Shown in pieces: positions 1-8,446 of a stretch of 41,849 nt of DNA (its first letter is position 1; every line of letters begins with the position of its first letter). Under the pieces are notes generated by a model. It made no database searches, had not been told where the DNA came from, and saw only the letters and a program-made list of their open reading frames with translations. The DNA is from Flavobacteriaceae bacterium CG_4_10_14_3_um_filter_33_47 (GTDB lineage: Bacteria > Bacteroidota > Bacteroidia > Flavobacteriales > Flavobacteriaceae): positions 1 through 41,849 of the forward strand of contig PFKE01000095.1 in assembly GCA_002784145.1 (NCBI GenBank), in the 5' to 3' direction. The position numbers were made by a program, and so were the translations under genes.

Positions 1-2322
1 AGAAATGCCGAAAATTTCACCATGAATGACATTCATAGCTTTGTGCAACTGGCTCTTTTTTACAACCAAACTAACATTTCTTCCTGTAACTGTATTATTA
101 AATAATAGTGGGGTAATTTGGTTTTTTATGAGTGCATTAAATGGTTTATGGAATGAACTTAACTCTATTCCTATAATTGAAATAACAGACACGTCATCTA
201 CAACTCCAATCTTATTAACATCTTGCGAATAAAAATCGTTTTCAAATTCGCGTTCTAAAGCAATAACGGCTTGAGTAGCCTGATCAGCATTTATTATTAA
301 ACCAATACCTCTTTCTGAAGACCCTTGCGAAATGATACTTACACTAATATTGTGGTTTGCTAACGCACCAAATATTCTGGCATCAACACCACTTTTTCCT
401 AATAAACCGCGACCTTCTAAATTAATTAAGGCAACATGATCTAAGACTGATAATGAGGTGACTTCTTTTGAATTTGGTTTGGCCGTAATTAAGGTGCCTT
501 CATCATCTGGATTAAAGGTATTTAAAATACGAAGATTGATGTTTTTTTCAACCAACGGAATGATGGTTTTTGCGTGTAAAACGGTTGTTCCAAAGTTTGC
601 CAATTCATTGGCTTCGCTAAATGATAATTCTCTTATTTTTTGGGCATCTTCAACCAAATCTGGGTTGGCTGTGTAAATACCATTGACGTGCGTATAATTT
701 TGTAATTCTTCGGCATCTAAATAATTGGCCAACAAAGCAGCCGTATAATTACTACCGTTTCTACCCAAGGTTGTGGTTTCGTTTTTAGCGTTTGATGCTA
801 TAAATCCAGTCACAATATTTACAACATCTTTCCCGCTATTTTTATAAAAGTTCTTGACGTTGTCTTTAGATAATTGCAAAATAGGCTGAGCATTTCCAAA
901 GTTACCATCGGTTTTTATAAGTTCTCTAGCATCAACAGCATTAGCCTTTATGCCTTTTTTATTTAATAAAGCCGCAATGAGTTTTACTGAAAGCAATTCG
1001 CCTTGTGCTAAAATTTCATCTTTAGTTTTTTGACTGTAATCGGCAAGTAAACTAACCCCTTCAAACAGTTTATCTAAAACCAAAAATTCTTTTGAGAAAT
1101 TAACCTCTTTTAATGGTTGTTTTTGATAATCTTTAAATAGTTTCAACAAAACTTTATAATCTTGTCCTTTTACCGCTTTATTTAAAATATCTTCTAAATC
1201 ATCGGTAGCCGAGTTTCTTGCAGATACTACAACGGTTATTTTTTCGTCTGCATTTACCTTATTTTCAATGATTGAAATGACTGTGTTTAATCCGTCGCCA
1301 TTAGCTAAAGACTTACCTCCAAATTTTAATACTTTCATTCTTCTACTTTTAGAATGTGGCACAAAAATGCCTTCTACTATTTTTTCCAATTGTTCGTATT
1401 CCATTAAAAAGGCATCGTGCCCATGTACTGAATGTATTTCATTATAAGTCACATTTGGGTTTGATACTGCTAATTGCTTGTGTGTTTGCCTATTTTCTTC
1501 GGCCGTAAAAAACAAATCGGAATCAACACCTACAATATGAATATTAGCATGAATATTTTCTAACACATTAAAATCATTGGGTCTGTTTTTAGTGACGTCA
1601 ATGGTTTTTAATAACTGATTCATCAATTTATAAGCTGAAAGCTGAAAACGTTCTTGTAATTTATTACCATGATGCAGCAACCAACTTTCAACATTAAAAA
1701 TTTCCAATTCCTCATTTTTTGATCTTTGAAACCGCTTATTGAAAGATTCAGGCGTTCTATAGCATAACATGGCATGCATTCTGGCGTCATGAACAGGGTT
1801 CTTGGAATTTAATAAAAATTGTTCTTGAATTTGGCAGTTAGCAATGAGCCAATCGGTCGATTTCCAATCGGTTGCCACCGGAATTAAATGCTCTGTAATA
1901 TCTGGATTTAAAACCGCCATTTCCCAAGCAATGCCACCACCAAGAGAACCTCCAATGATTGCAAAAAGTTTGTCAATCTTCAGTTCTTTTAAACCTATTA
2001 AAAATAAACTTGCGATGTCTCTTGCTACAAAATCTTTATAATTTTCAATCGCAAAACCATCATACCCATTACCCGGAATATTAAAAGCCAAAACCGTGTA
2101 AAGCTTGGTATCAATAACCTTCTCTTGACCCACTAAATCTTTCCACCAGCCGTGTACACCAGCCACATTACTATTTCCAGTTAGTGCATGATTTACCAAT
2201 ACAATAGGCGCTGAACCCAAAGGTTTTCCAAATGACTGATAACTTAACTTTATCTCAAGATTTACAGCCTTACTTTGAGTCGTAAAATGTTTGATGATGA
2301 TATGTTGTAAATCCTTTTTCAA
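1..2322 (-). CDS. MetX-aspartokinase(-homoserine dehydrogenase) fusion, partial
   Basis: The gene runs off the left edge after 774 codons. Residues 1-328 are homoserine O-acetyltransferase (MetX): nucleophile motif GGSLGG (Ser126), an acid motif VGVDSD and the C-terminal GHDAFL histidine motif. At residue 329 (codon at 1338-1336) the sequence passes in frame, with no stop, into aspartokinase: MKVLKFGGKSLANG, ending at the edge in VIHGEIFGIS. In ThrA proteins that segment closes the ACT region just before homoserine dehydrogenase, so a trifunctional MetX-AK-HSD enzyme is inferred; the HSD part is not visible. The start is probably TTG at 2322-2320 (LKKDLQHIII), because an in-frame TAA lies four codons upstream and no ATG occurs near it. 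AK and HSD make homoserine (with a separate Asd) and MetX acetylates it for methionine. A SAM-I riboswitch precedes the gene. Confidence 0.92.
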   Translation of the reverse strand, partial: MKKDLQHIIIKHFTTQSKAVNLEIKLSYQSFGKPLGSAPIVLVNHALTGNSNVAGVHGWWKDLVGQEKVIDTKLYTVLAFNIPGNGYDGFAIENYKDFVARDIASLFLIGLKELKIDKLFAIIGGSLGGGIAWEMAVLNPDITEHLIPVATDWKSTDWLIANCQIQEQFLLNSKNPVHDARMHAMLCYRTPESFNKRFQRSKNEELEIFNVESWLLHHGNKLQERFQLSAYKLMNQLLKTIDVTKNRPNDFNVLENIHANIHIVGVDSDLFFTAEENRQTHKQLAVSNPNVTYNEIHSVHGHDAFLMEYEQLEKIVEGIFVPHSKSRRMKVLKFGGKSLANGDGLNTVISIIENKVNADEKITVVVSARNSATDDLEDILNKAVKGQDYKVLLKLFKDYQKQPLKEVNFSKEFLVLDKLFEGVSLLADYSQKTKDEILAQGELLSVKLIAALLNKKGIKANAVDARELIKTDGNFGNAQPILQLSKDNVKNFYKNSGKDVVNIVTGFIASNAKNETTTLGRNGSNYTAALLANYLDAEELQNYTHVNGIYTANPDLVEDAQKIRELSFSEANELANFGTTVLHAKTIIPLVEKNINLRILNTFNPDDEGTLITAKPNSKEVTSLSVLDHVALINLEGRGLLGKSGVDARIFGALANHNISVSIISQGSSERGIGLIINADQATQAVIALEREFENDFYSQDVNKIGVVDDVSVISIIGIELSSFHKPFNALIKNQITPLLFNNTVTGRNVSLVVKKSQLHKAMNVIHGEIFGIS

Positions 2323-2411
2323 ATTTCTTTTTTAAATTAGTCACAAAAGTTAATTAAGTAGGCCAAGTTATAGGTTACCTAAACTAAAATGAGCATGTTA
2401 AAAAGAAATAA

Positions 2412-2430
2412 AAATTGCTGTGAGCAATTT
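2412..2430 (-). terminator. Riboswitch expression-platform terminator
   Basis: A perfect 7-bp stem (AAATTGC/GCAATTT, 5-base loop) lies directly downstream of the SAM-I aptamer and is followed on the reverse strand by a U-rich tract (TTATTTCTTTTT). It lies about 90 bases before the metX-thrA start. It fits the usual SAM-I 'off' mechanism, in which SAM binding favours termination. Confidence 0.8.
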
Positions 2431-2436
2431 CGTTTG

Positions 2437-2555
2437 GTTATCTATCCAAATTATTCTGAAAACCATCCAGAACTGGGTAGAATTTAGCACCTTCTTTACA
2501 AGTAAAGGGTTGCTAAGGCTTCACAGGGTCTAATCCCTCCGCCTTTCTTGATAAC
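2437..2555 (-). promoter_or_regulatory. SAM-I (S-box) riboswitch
   Basis: Read on the reverse strand, the aptamer core matches the S-box: GTTATCAAGAAAGG, then CGGAGGGATTAGACCC, then TGTGAAGCCTTAGCAACC, a P3 arm closed around CTTTACTTGTAAAG, GGTGCTAAATTC, and a closing GATAAC that pairs with the opening GTTATC (P1). It lies between the 516-residue gene and metX-thrA and should sense S-adenosylmethionine. A promoter candidate, AATATTTG at 2593-2586 (7 of 8 to TAnnTTTG), lies just upstream but is weak evidence. The rest of the gap 2323-2634 holds the terminator and AT-rich sequence. Confidence 0.93.
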
Positions 2556-2634
2556 ATTTCAATATGTTTTTGAACTTTGTGAGTGCAAATATTCAGTCAG
2601 AAAAATTTAAAATCCTAATTTTTTTTATGAAAAT

Positions 2635-4185
2635 TTATTTCTTTAACAAACTGGCGTCAAATTTATCTTTAATAATTAAGCCAATGGGCATGCCTTCTAT
2701 TTTAGACTCTAACCATGAAATAATATCTAAATATAAAAAGGCACGACTTTGATAGGGGTCATTTTCAAATTGTTTTAATTTTTGATGAAGTTTTATAAAT
2801 TCACCCTTAACTTCATGTGGATAAATATCTCCCAATCCCCTTAAAAATTTAATAAATTCTTTCTGTACTTCATATAAGTCTTCCATTTTGATTAAAAACT
2901 TAAAGGTACTTTTTATGAGTGTTTCTAAATTATAATCCAAGCCTGCCTCATAATGCGCTACAAGATTTAAGATTCTGGCAAAACACAATAAATCTTCTCG
3001 CATTTCAAGTGATTTGTTATTAATAATTTTTTCCAAATAAAATATACTTTTTTTATGTTCCCCGGCACCGAAATACAAACTTGCAATTTTATAATAAAAC
3101 ACCATAATATGGTGTTCGTCTATTCTGTCTTGATATTTTTTTAAGGTATCTAAAACCTGGTTAACCATAGGCAACCCTTCTTGAAAACTACCTTCAATAA
3201 AATGTAAATTAAACTTATTATTATACACATACAAGAATGTTAATCCTTCTACATTATCATCCATTGGAAACCATGGTTGCTTGGTAATATTCTCCAACGC
3301 TTCCAATGTTTTCTTGAATTTTTCATAGTGTCTCAGATAAAATAAAGACTCTAACAAATAATGATTCCCTTTTAAGAAAAATACTGGGTTTAAAACAATC
3401 TGGTCTTTATTGTCATAAAATAAAGTAACCCATTTTGAGGAATATTTATAACAAGATAAAAAATCTTGGGTTAAAAAACTATACCATAAATGAGCCTTGT
3501 ATAACCAGAGTTTCTCCCTAAATCCTAATGTACTTATGTTGTATTTTGGAAGTCTATCATTAAAATACTTGGTGATTCTTTTATTTTCCTTATCATTTTT
3601 AACATAGCCTGTTTTTAGAAACAACCCATAAAGTTGAAGCGATAAATTTGACAGTTTACTTGCCAGAACATTTTGTTGACTAAGCTCTTTTGCTTGAATG
3701 GTTAACTCATCTGCTCTGTTACTAATACTTCTGGTAATATATTGTGATTCAATGACTTTTTCAAGTTCTACAATTTCATAGGCAATATTTTTTTCTTCAT
3801 TTGAAATGGCTAAACTTTTTGCTTTGTCTAAAATTTTTAAGCTTTGTTTGTATAAGCCTTTATGGTACAATATGGTAGCAAAATCTAATTGTTCGCGTAT
3901 TTGAATCCTTATGTTTTGATGGGATGGATTTAACCTTAAAGAAATAAGGATTTGTTTATATAAATGCGCTTTTAAATTTGACAATTGCTGTTTTTTAACA
4001 ATCCCTTTCTTAAGAATGATAGCCTCATCATAATAAGGAAGTTTTTCCAAAATATTAAAGAGTGTTAAAAATTTAGAATCTTCATTAACACCCAATCTAC
4101 CCACGTAAAGTTTAAACTGTCTCTTTTCAGATTTTGAAAGCGATTTAATCAATACAAACAAATTATCTTTTTGTTCTTTTGTCAT
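2635..4185 (-). CDS. Conserved helical protein of unknown function
   Basis: This 516-residue soluble protein has no signal peptide or obvious membrane segment. It is Lys/Leu-rich and appears almost entirely helical, with repeated amphipathic helix pairs (for example around residues 110-145, 265-300 and 345-400) that recall tetratricopeptide-like repeats, although no repeat fits a TPR consensus cleanly. The N-terminus (MTKEQKDNLFVLIKSLSKSE) contains the motif SLSKSEKRQFKLY. I do not recognise a catalytic motif and assign no function. It is divergent from leuA (148-base gap), and its 3' end lies about 80 bases before the SAM-I aptamer, so it may be its own transcription unit. A TPR-type scaffold is the best structural guess. 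Confidence 0.85.
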   Translation of the reverse strand: MTKEQKDNLFVLIKSLSKSEKRQFKLYVGRLGVNEDSKFLTLFNILEKLPYYDEAIILKKGIVKKQQLSNLKAHLYKQILISLRLNPSHQNIRIQIREQLDFATILYHKGLYKQSLKILDKAKSLAISNEEKNIAYEIVELEKVIESQYITRSISNRADELTIQAKELSQQNVLASKLSNLSLQLYGLFLKTGYVKNDKENKRITKYFNDRLPKYNISTLGFREKLWLYKAHLWYSFLTQDFLSCYKYSSKWVTLFYDNKDQIVLNPVFFLKGNHYLLESLFYLRHYEKFKKTLEALENITKQPWFPMDDNVEGLTFLYVYNNKFNLHFIEGSFQEGLPMVNQVLDTLKKYQDRIDEHHIMVFYYKIASLYFGAGEHKKSIFYLEKIINNKSLEMREDLLCFARILNLVAHYEAGLDYNLETLIKSTFKFLIKMEDLYEVQKEFIKFLRGLGDIYPHEVKGEFIKLHQKLKQFENDPYQSRAFLYLDIISWLESKIEGMPIGLIIKDKFDASLLKK

Positions 4186-4333
4186 AGTTATAAAAATGAT
4201 GTTAAACGCTTGTTTTACAGTTTTTTAAATTCATTATAAATAGGTTAAACATCGTAAAAAAAACATGTTTAATTCTACATTTAGCAAACCAAAATATACA
4301 TTCGTACTACAATAAGAAAATTTATTTTAATAA

Positions 4334-5509
4334 ATGTTAGATAAGAACGTACAAATTTTTGATACTACTCTTAGAGATGGAGAACAAGTTCCTGGCTGTA
4401 AGCTAAATACAGAACAGAAATTAATCATTGCAGAACAACTGGATATTTTGGGCGTAGATATTATTGAAGCTGGCTTTCCGGTGTCTAGTCCTGGCGACTT
4501 TAAATCTGTTGAAGCCATATCAAAAATAGTAAAACATGCTACCGTTTGTGGTCTTACACGATCTGTAGAAAATGACATAAAAGTTGCTGCTGAAGCTTTA
4601 AAATATGCTAAAAGAGCAAGAATTCATACGGGTATAGGAACTTCAGATTCTCATATAAAATTCAAATTTAAATCAACCAGAGAAGATATTTTAAAGCGCG
4701 CTTTTGATGCCGTTAGTTATGCGAAATCATTTGTTGAAGATGTTGAGTTTTATGCAGAAGATGCTGGCAGAACGGATAATGAGTATTTAGCACGTGTTTG
4801 TGAAGCAGCTATTAAAGCAGGTGCAACAGTACTAAATATTCCAGACACAACAGGATATTGCCTACCACATGAATATGGTGCAAAAATTAAATATTTAAGA
4901 GAACATGTAAAAGGTATTGATAATGCCATATTATCATGCCATTGCCATAACGATTTAGGATTAGCTACGGCCAACTCTATAGAAGGTGTGATTAACGGTG
5001 CAAGACAAATTGAATGTACCATTAACGGCATAGGAGAACGAGCAGGAAATACCGCTCTTGAAGAAGTTGTGATGATTTTAAAACAACATCCTTATTTAAA
5101 TTTAGAAACACATATTAAAACCGAAATGCTGTATGGCATTAGTCATTTAGTATCTGATAGTATGGGTATTTATACCCAACCCAATAAAGCTATTGTTGGT
5201 GCCAACGCCTTTGCCCATAGTTCTGGTATTCATCAAGATGGTGTGATAAAAAACCGTGAAACTTACGAAATCATTGACCCAAAAGATGTTGGTGTTACAG
5301 AATCTTCTATTGTTTTAACGGCAAGAAGTGGAAGAGCGGCATTGGCGTACAGAGCAAAAAATATAGGATACGAGTTAACAAAGTTGCAATTGGACGAAAT
5401 TTATTCTAACTTTCTAGTCTTTGCAGACAAGAAAAAAGAAGTTGATGATTCAGATATTCATCAAATCATTGAAACAAGTAAGGTTTACAAAGAAATTATT
5501 TCAGCATAA
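4334..5509 (+). CDS. leuA: 2-isopropylmalate synthase
   Basis: Condenses 2-ketoisovalerate with acetyl-CoA, the first committed step of leucine synthesis. The DRE-TIM metallolyase barrel starts with [13 protein letters not shown]; the metal-binding motif CHCHNDLG and the [13 protein letters not shown] motif are intact, followed by the [10 protein letters not shown] region. At 391 residues it lacks the roughly 130-residue C-terminal regulatory domain that binds leucine in longer LeuA enzymes, so direct leucine feedback through that domain is not expected. leuB follows after 17 bases. A homocitrate or citramalate synthase role is possible for the family, but the leuB neighbour argues for leucine. 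The upstream gap (4186-4333) holds TACATTTA at 4276-4283, 7 of 8 matches to the phylum's TAnnTTTG box. Confidence 0.95.
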   Translation: MLDKNVQIFDTTLRDGEQVPGCKLNTEQKLIIAEQLDILGVDIIEAGFPVSSPGDFKSVEAISKIVKHATVCGLTRSVENDIKVAAEALKYAKRARIHTGIGTSDSHIKFKFKSTREDILKRAFDAVSYAKSFVEDVEFYAEDAGRTDNEYLARVCEAAIKAGATVLNIPDTTGYCLPHEYGAKIKYLREHVKGIDNAILSCHCHNDLGLATANSIEGVINGARQIECTINGIGERAGNTALEEVVMILKQHPYLNLETHIKTEMLYGISHLVSDSMGIYTQPNKAIVGANAFAHSSGIHQDGVIKNRETYEIIDPKDVGVTESSIVLTARSGRAALAYRAKNIGYELTKLQLDEIYSNFLVFADKKKEVDDSDIHQIIETSKVYKEIISA

Positions 5510-5526
5510 ATAATCATACTAAGTAA

Positions 5527-6645
5527 ATGAAATTACATATTGCAGTATTACCAGGTGATGGCATAGGACCAGAAGTGATAGCACAGGCTGTTAAAGTTTT
5601 GAAAGCTATTGCTATGGAATTTGGTCATATATTCACTTTTGAATATGGCTTAATTGGCGGCGCAGCCATTGCTAAAACCGCTACTGCGCTTCCAGAAGAG
5701 ACGCTTTCAATGTGTAAAAAAGCGGATAGCATTTTGTTTGGAGCTATCGGTGAACCAAAATATAATTTTGATCCAAATGCAAAAATAAGACCAGAACAAG
5801 GTCTTTTAAAATTGCGTAAAGAACTTGATTTGTTTGCCAACATAAGACCTATCATTGCGTATGATGATCTTTTAAATCTTTCGCCTTTAAAAAATAAGTG
5901 TATTAAAGATTCCGATATCATTATATATCGTGAATTGAGCGCAGGTATTTATTATGGTGAAAAAACATTAAGCGAAGATGGCCAATCGGCTTCTGATATT
6001 TGCAGATATCATCGGTTTGAGATTGAGCGAATTGCTCATTTAGCCTTTAAAGCTGCCCAATCAAGGAAACAAAAACTTACTTTAGTTGATAAAGCTAATG
6101 TTCTTGAAAGTTCAAGACTATGGCGTAAAGTATTGATGGAAATGGCGCCGCAATATACCAACGTTACTTTAGATTTTTTATACATTGATAATGCCGCCAT
6201 GCAACTCATTTTAAATCCAAGGCAATTTGATGTTATTTTAACTGAAAATATGTTTGGCGATATTTTATCTGAAGAAGCAAGTGTTATTGTTGGTTCAATC
6301 GGGTTATTGGCTTCTGCCTCCTTAGGCCCTAAATATGCTATGTTTGAACCTATTCACGGGGCGTATTCTAAAGCTACCGATAAAGGCATTGCAAACCCCA
6401 TTGCATCCATATTGTCTGCTGCCATGCTTCTCGATCATTTTGGCTTGCTGGAAGAAGCCGCATTGGTTAGAAAAGCTATTGATAAATCATTAAATCTTCA
6501 TATTACAACCCCAGATTTAAACACCAAATATGATAATATTTCAACCAGTAAAGTTGGAGATTTTATTGAAGATTTTATTCATAACCCTGAAGAAACAAAC
6601 TTAAACTTTACAAACATACATTTAGGACAGTCCACAATCATTTAA
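5527..6645 (+). CDS. leuB: 3-isopropylmalate dehydrogenase
   Basis: Oxidative decarboxylation of 3-isopropylmalate with NAD+, third step of leucine synthesis. Beta-decarboxylating dehydrogenase signatures are present: LPGDGIGPEV at the N-terminus, LRKELDLFANIRP (residues 96-108), RELSAGIYYGEK (135-146), the catalytic lysine in VDKAN (Lys189), YIDNAAMQL (Asp221) and TENMFGDILSEEAS (239-252). Two positions depart from the usual family sequence: the common RELTGGIYFG has Ala for the first Gly and Tyr for Phe, and the usual second acidic metal ligand in GDILSDE is Glu249 rather than Asp. Both are conservative and activity is expected. It is cotranscribed with leuA and ends before a strong terminator. 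leuC and leuD are not in the window. Confidence 0.95.
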   Translation: MKLHIAVLPGDGIGPEVIAQAVKVLKAIAMEFGHIFTFEYGLIGGAAIAKTATALPEETLSMCKKADSILFGAIGEPKYNFDPNAKIRPEQGLLKLRKELDLFANIRPIIAYDDLLNLSPLKNKCIKDSDIIIYRELSAGIYYGEKTLSEDGQSASDICRYHRFEIERIAHLAFKAAQSRKQKLTLVDKANVLESSRLWRKVLMEMAPQYTNVTLDFLYIDNAAMQLILNPRQFDVILTENMFGDILSEEASVIVGSIGLLASASLGPKYAMFEPIHGAYSKATDKGIANPIASILSAAMLLDHFGLLEEAALVRKAIDKSLNLHITTPDLNTKYDNISTSKVGDFIEDFIHNPEETNLNFTNIHLGQSTII

Positions 6646-6689
6646 ATATTTGAGTTAGTCACGCAAACCAATAAATATTATGGATTATA

Positions 6690-6719
6690 AAAGAGCATTA
6701 TCATGATGCTCTTTTTTTT
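6690..6719. terminator. Bidirectional terminator between leuB and DoxX gene
   Basis: A perfect 9-bp stem (AAAGAGCAT/ATGCTCTTT, 7-base loop) is followed by eight T on the forward strand and by TTTTATAAT on the reverse strand. It sits between two convergent genes and overlaps the stop codon of the reverse one. Confidence 0.9.
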
Positions 6720-7158
6720 ATATCTCTTTTAAATGAACACTTTTAACAACAAAAGGTTGTTTATATAAGGTTAAAAGAGCTCCAATTATAATAACGTTTT
6801 TGAAAATATACTGACCTAATAACGTAAATACTAAAGGTGAATGATTAAACGATTGATTTGGAAAAAATATGAGTGGGGTAAAGGTCAAAACCATATGAAC
6901 CAAAGCTAAAATGATGATGGGTTTTCTAAAAACATTGATCATTAAAAAAACGCCAATAATGGTTTCCCAAATAGCCAATAAAATAATGGCGATATTTGAA
7001 GGAATAAATCCTAAAGTCAATACCTCGATGGTGTTTTTGGCAAGGTCTTCTGCAGGACTTAAGTGTGCAAAAAACTTTAACCCACCAAACCATACATAAA
7101 CAAGCCCAATGGTAATGGCCAGAATATGATTGTTTAAAATTTGCTCTTTTATTTTCAT
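6718..7158 (-). CDS. DoxX-like integral membrane protein
   Basis: A 146-residue inner-membrane protein with four predicted hydrophobic segments (about residues 11-31, 51-74, 81-99 and 107-127). The first helix carries VYVWFGGLKFF, resembling the FxxxGxxKF pattern of DoxX-type proteins, and the region from LSPAEDLAKNTIEVL to IPSNI forms the expected loop. The family is a loose group of small quinone/redox-associated or unknown membrane proteins, so no specific role is assigned. It is monocistronic, with 112 bases separating it from the acyltransferase gene upstream. Confidence 0.75.
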   Translation of the reverse strand: MKIKEQILNNHILAITIGLVYVWFGGLKFFAHLSPAEDLAKNTIEVLTLGFIPSNIAIILLAIWETIIGVFLMINVFRKPIIILALVHMVLTFTPLIFFPNQSFNHSPLVFTLLGQYIFKNVIIIGALLTLYKQPFVVKSVHLKEI

Positions 7159-7270
7159 TTGATATCTATTATTTATTTTAAAAGCTTAGTTAATGATAAA
7201 ACATTCCTGAAACTTTTTAAAAATAATAGTTTTAGGGTTTACAAAATGTTTTATTAATTTTTTTAACAAA

Positions 7271-8446
7271 TTAAGCTCCTACAATCATTCTAGAGTATTT
7301 ACCAAACAATTTTTTTGAAATAGCTACCATAAGCATGCTCAATACCATGACCAAAGAACCAAGAATAAAGGCACCCAAAACTACCTTTAAAGACTGCAAA
7401 GTTATAGGTTTTAAAATACTCATAACCCATGGTAACAACGTATAAAGCAAAGAACCATGTATAAAATAAATTGAAAAAGAATCACTGGCAATAGGTATTA
7501 ACCAATGGGGTTGTTTATCTTGAAACGTTTTAAACCATAAAATAAAAATGATTGCAAAACTGATTTTTTGAATGTAGAAAACCGTTTCTTTAAGAGACAG
7601 CATTCCAACAGCATCCAAATCATAAATATATAAGTAAAACAACCATGCAGAACTTATATATCCCAATAAAGTTATCTGGAATTGATATGTTTTTAGCCAT
7701 TTTAATTTATCATTTAAATCTTCACCTAAATACATTCCAAAAGCATAAGCACCTGTAAAATATATGATGGTTTCTACGCTTACATGATAGGCTGTTAAAT
7801 TTTGAACTCTGGATATAAAAAGTGGCAAAATCATCATTATAAAAAAGCATATTTTGGTTATTGAATTTCTTTTTTGAAGGAATTCTAAAACGGGCGTAAC
7901 CAAAAAAAGAGCTATTAAAATCGGAATATACCACAAGGCAAAATTAGCTTTTCCAAAAATAAAATTCATCCATATTTTTGAAACTGTCCATTGCAATCCA
8001 TCTTGAAAATTGGAAAATTGTCTGAAATTAATTTTTATAAGAGTTAAAACCACGGTAAAAAACAAATAGGGCAATACAATATGTTTCAGTTTACTTTTAT
8101 AAAATTTAAAATAGCCTCTAGGCTTTAAAACCTGTGAAAACAATATTCCGGAAATAATGGCAAAATAAAGGGTACTGTCATGATAAAATACCTCACTTAT
8201 CATGAGTATGGGGTTAGACACATCAAACACACCATAAACACCAATACAAGCAGCAGCTACTGCATGCCCAAAGACTATTTTTAAAATGGCAAGCCCTCTA
8301 AAGCTATGCAAATATCCTAAAAATTCAGAATTTTTACTTTGGGTGATATTTGCTAAAGCCAATGGATGTTTTTGTTTTAGTACTGATGAAATGCTTCTGA
8401 AACAAATTTCAACACTTCCGGAAGTGATTCTCGCCAATACGTCCAA
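7271..8446 (-). CDS. Acyltransferase-3 family membrane protein
   Basis: Multi-pass inner-membrane O-acyltransferase of the type that acetylates surface sugars. The key N-terminal motif is YLHSFRGLAILKIVFGHAV (Arg and His of the active region), followed by about ten hydrophobic segments. The ATG at 8446 gives 391 residues but overlaps the 3' end of the esterase gene by 70 bases, and its first 28 residues (MDVLARITSGSVEIC...) look like out-of-frame esterase sequence. A TTG at 8362-8360, giving LALANITQSKNSEFLGYLHS, would start after the esterase stop and is an alternative. It is probably cotranscribed with the esterase, and the pair may add and remove acyl groups on envelope or substrate glycans (inference). 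Confidence 0.85.
   Translation of the reverse strand: MDVLARITSGSVEICFRSISSVLKQKHPLALANITQSKNSEFLGYLHSFRGLAILKIVFGHAVAAACIGVYGVFDVSNPILMISEVFYHDSTLYFAIISGILFSQVLKPRGYFKFYKSKLKHIVLPYLFFTVVLTLIKINFRQFSNFQDGLQWTVSKIWMNFIFGKANFALWYIPILIALFLVTPVLEFLQKRNSITKICFFIMMILPLFISRVQNLTAYHVSVETIIYFTGAYAFGMYLGEDLNDKLKWLKTYQFQITLLGYISSAWLFYLYIYDLDAVGMLSLKETVFYIQKISFAIIFILWFKTFQDKQPHWLIPIASDSFSIYFIHGSLLYTLLPWVMSILKPITLQSLKVVLGAFILGSLVMVLSMLMVAISKKLFGKYSRMIVGA

Noticed and set aside
2371-2381. Palindrome TAGGTTACCTA between the SAM-I terminator and metX-thrA
   Set aside because: Eleven bases with no loop, a single copy and no known binding protein; chance is likely.
2375-2400. Five-codon ORF MLILV on the reverse strand downstream of the SAM-I terminator
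   Set aside because: Too short to support; regulation there is explained by the riboswitch, and Leu/Ile/Val codons are common by chance.
4266-4316. Sixteen-codon ORF (MFNSTFSKPKYTFVLQ) upstream of leuA, considered as a leucine leader
   Set aside because: It has no run of Leu codons and no attenuator hairpin.
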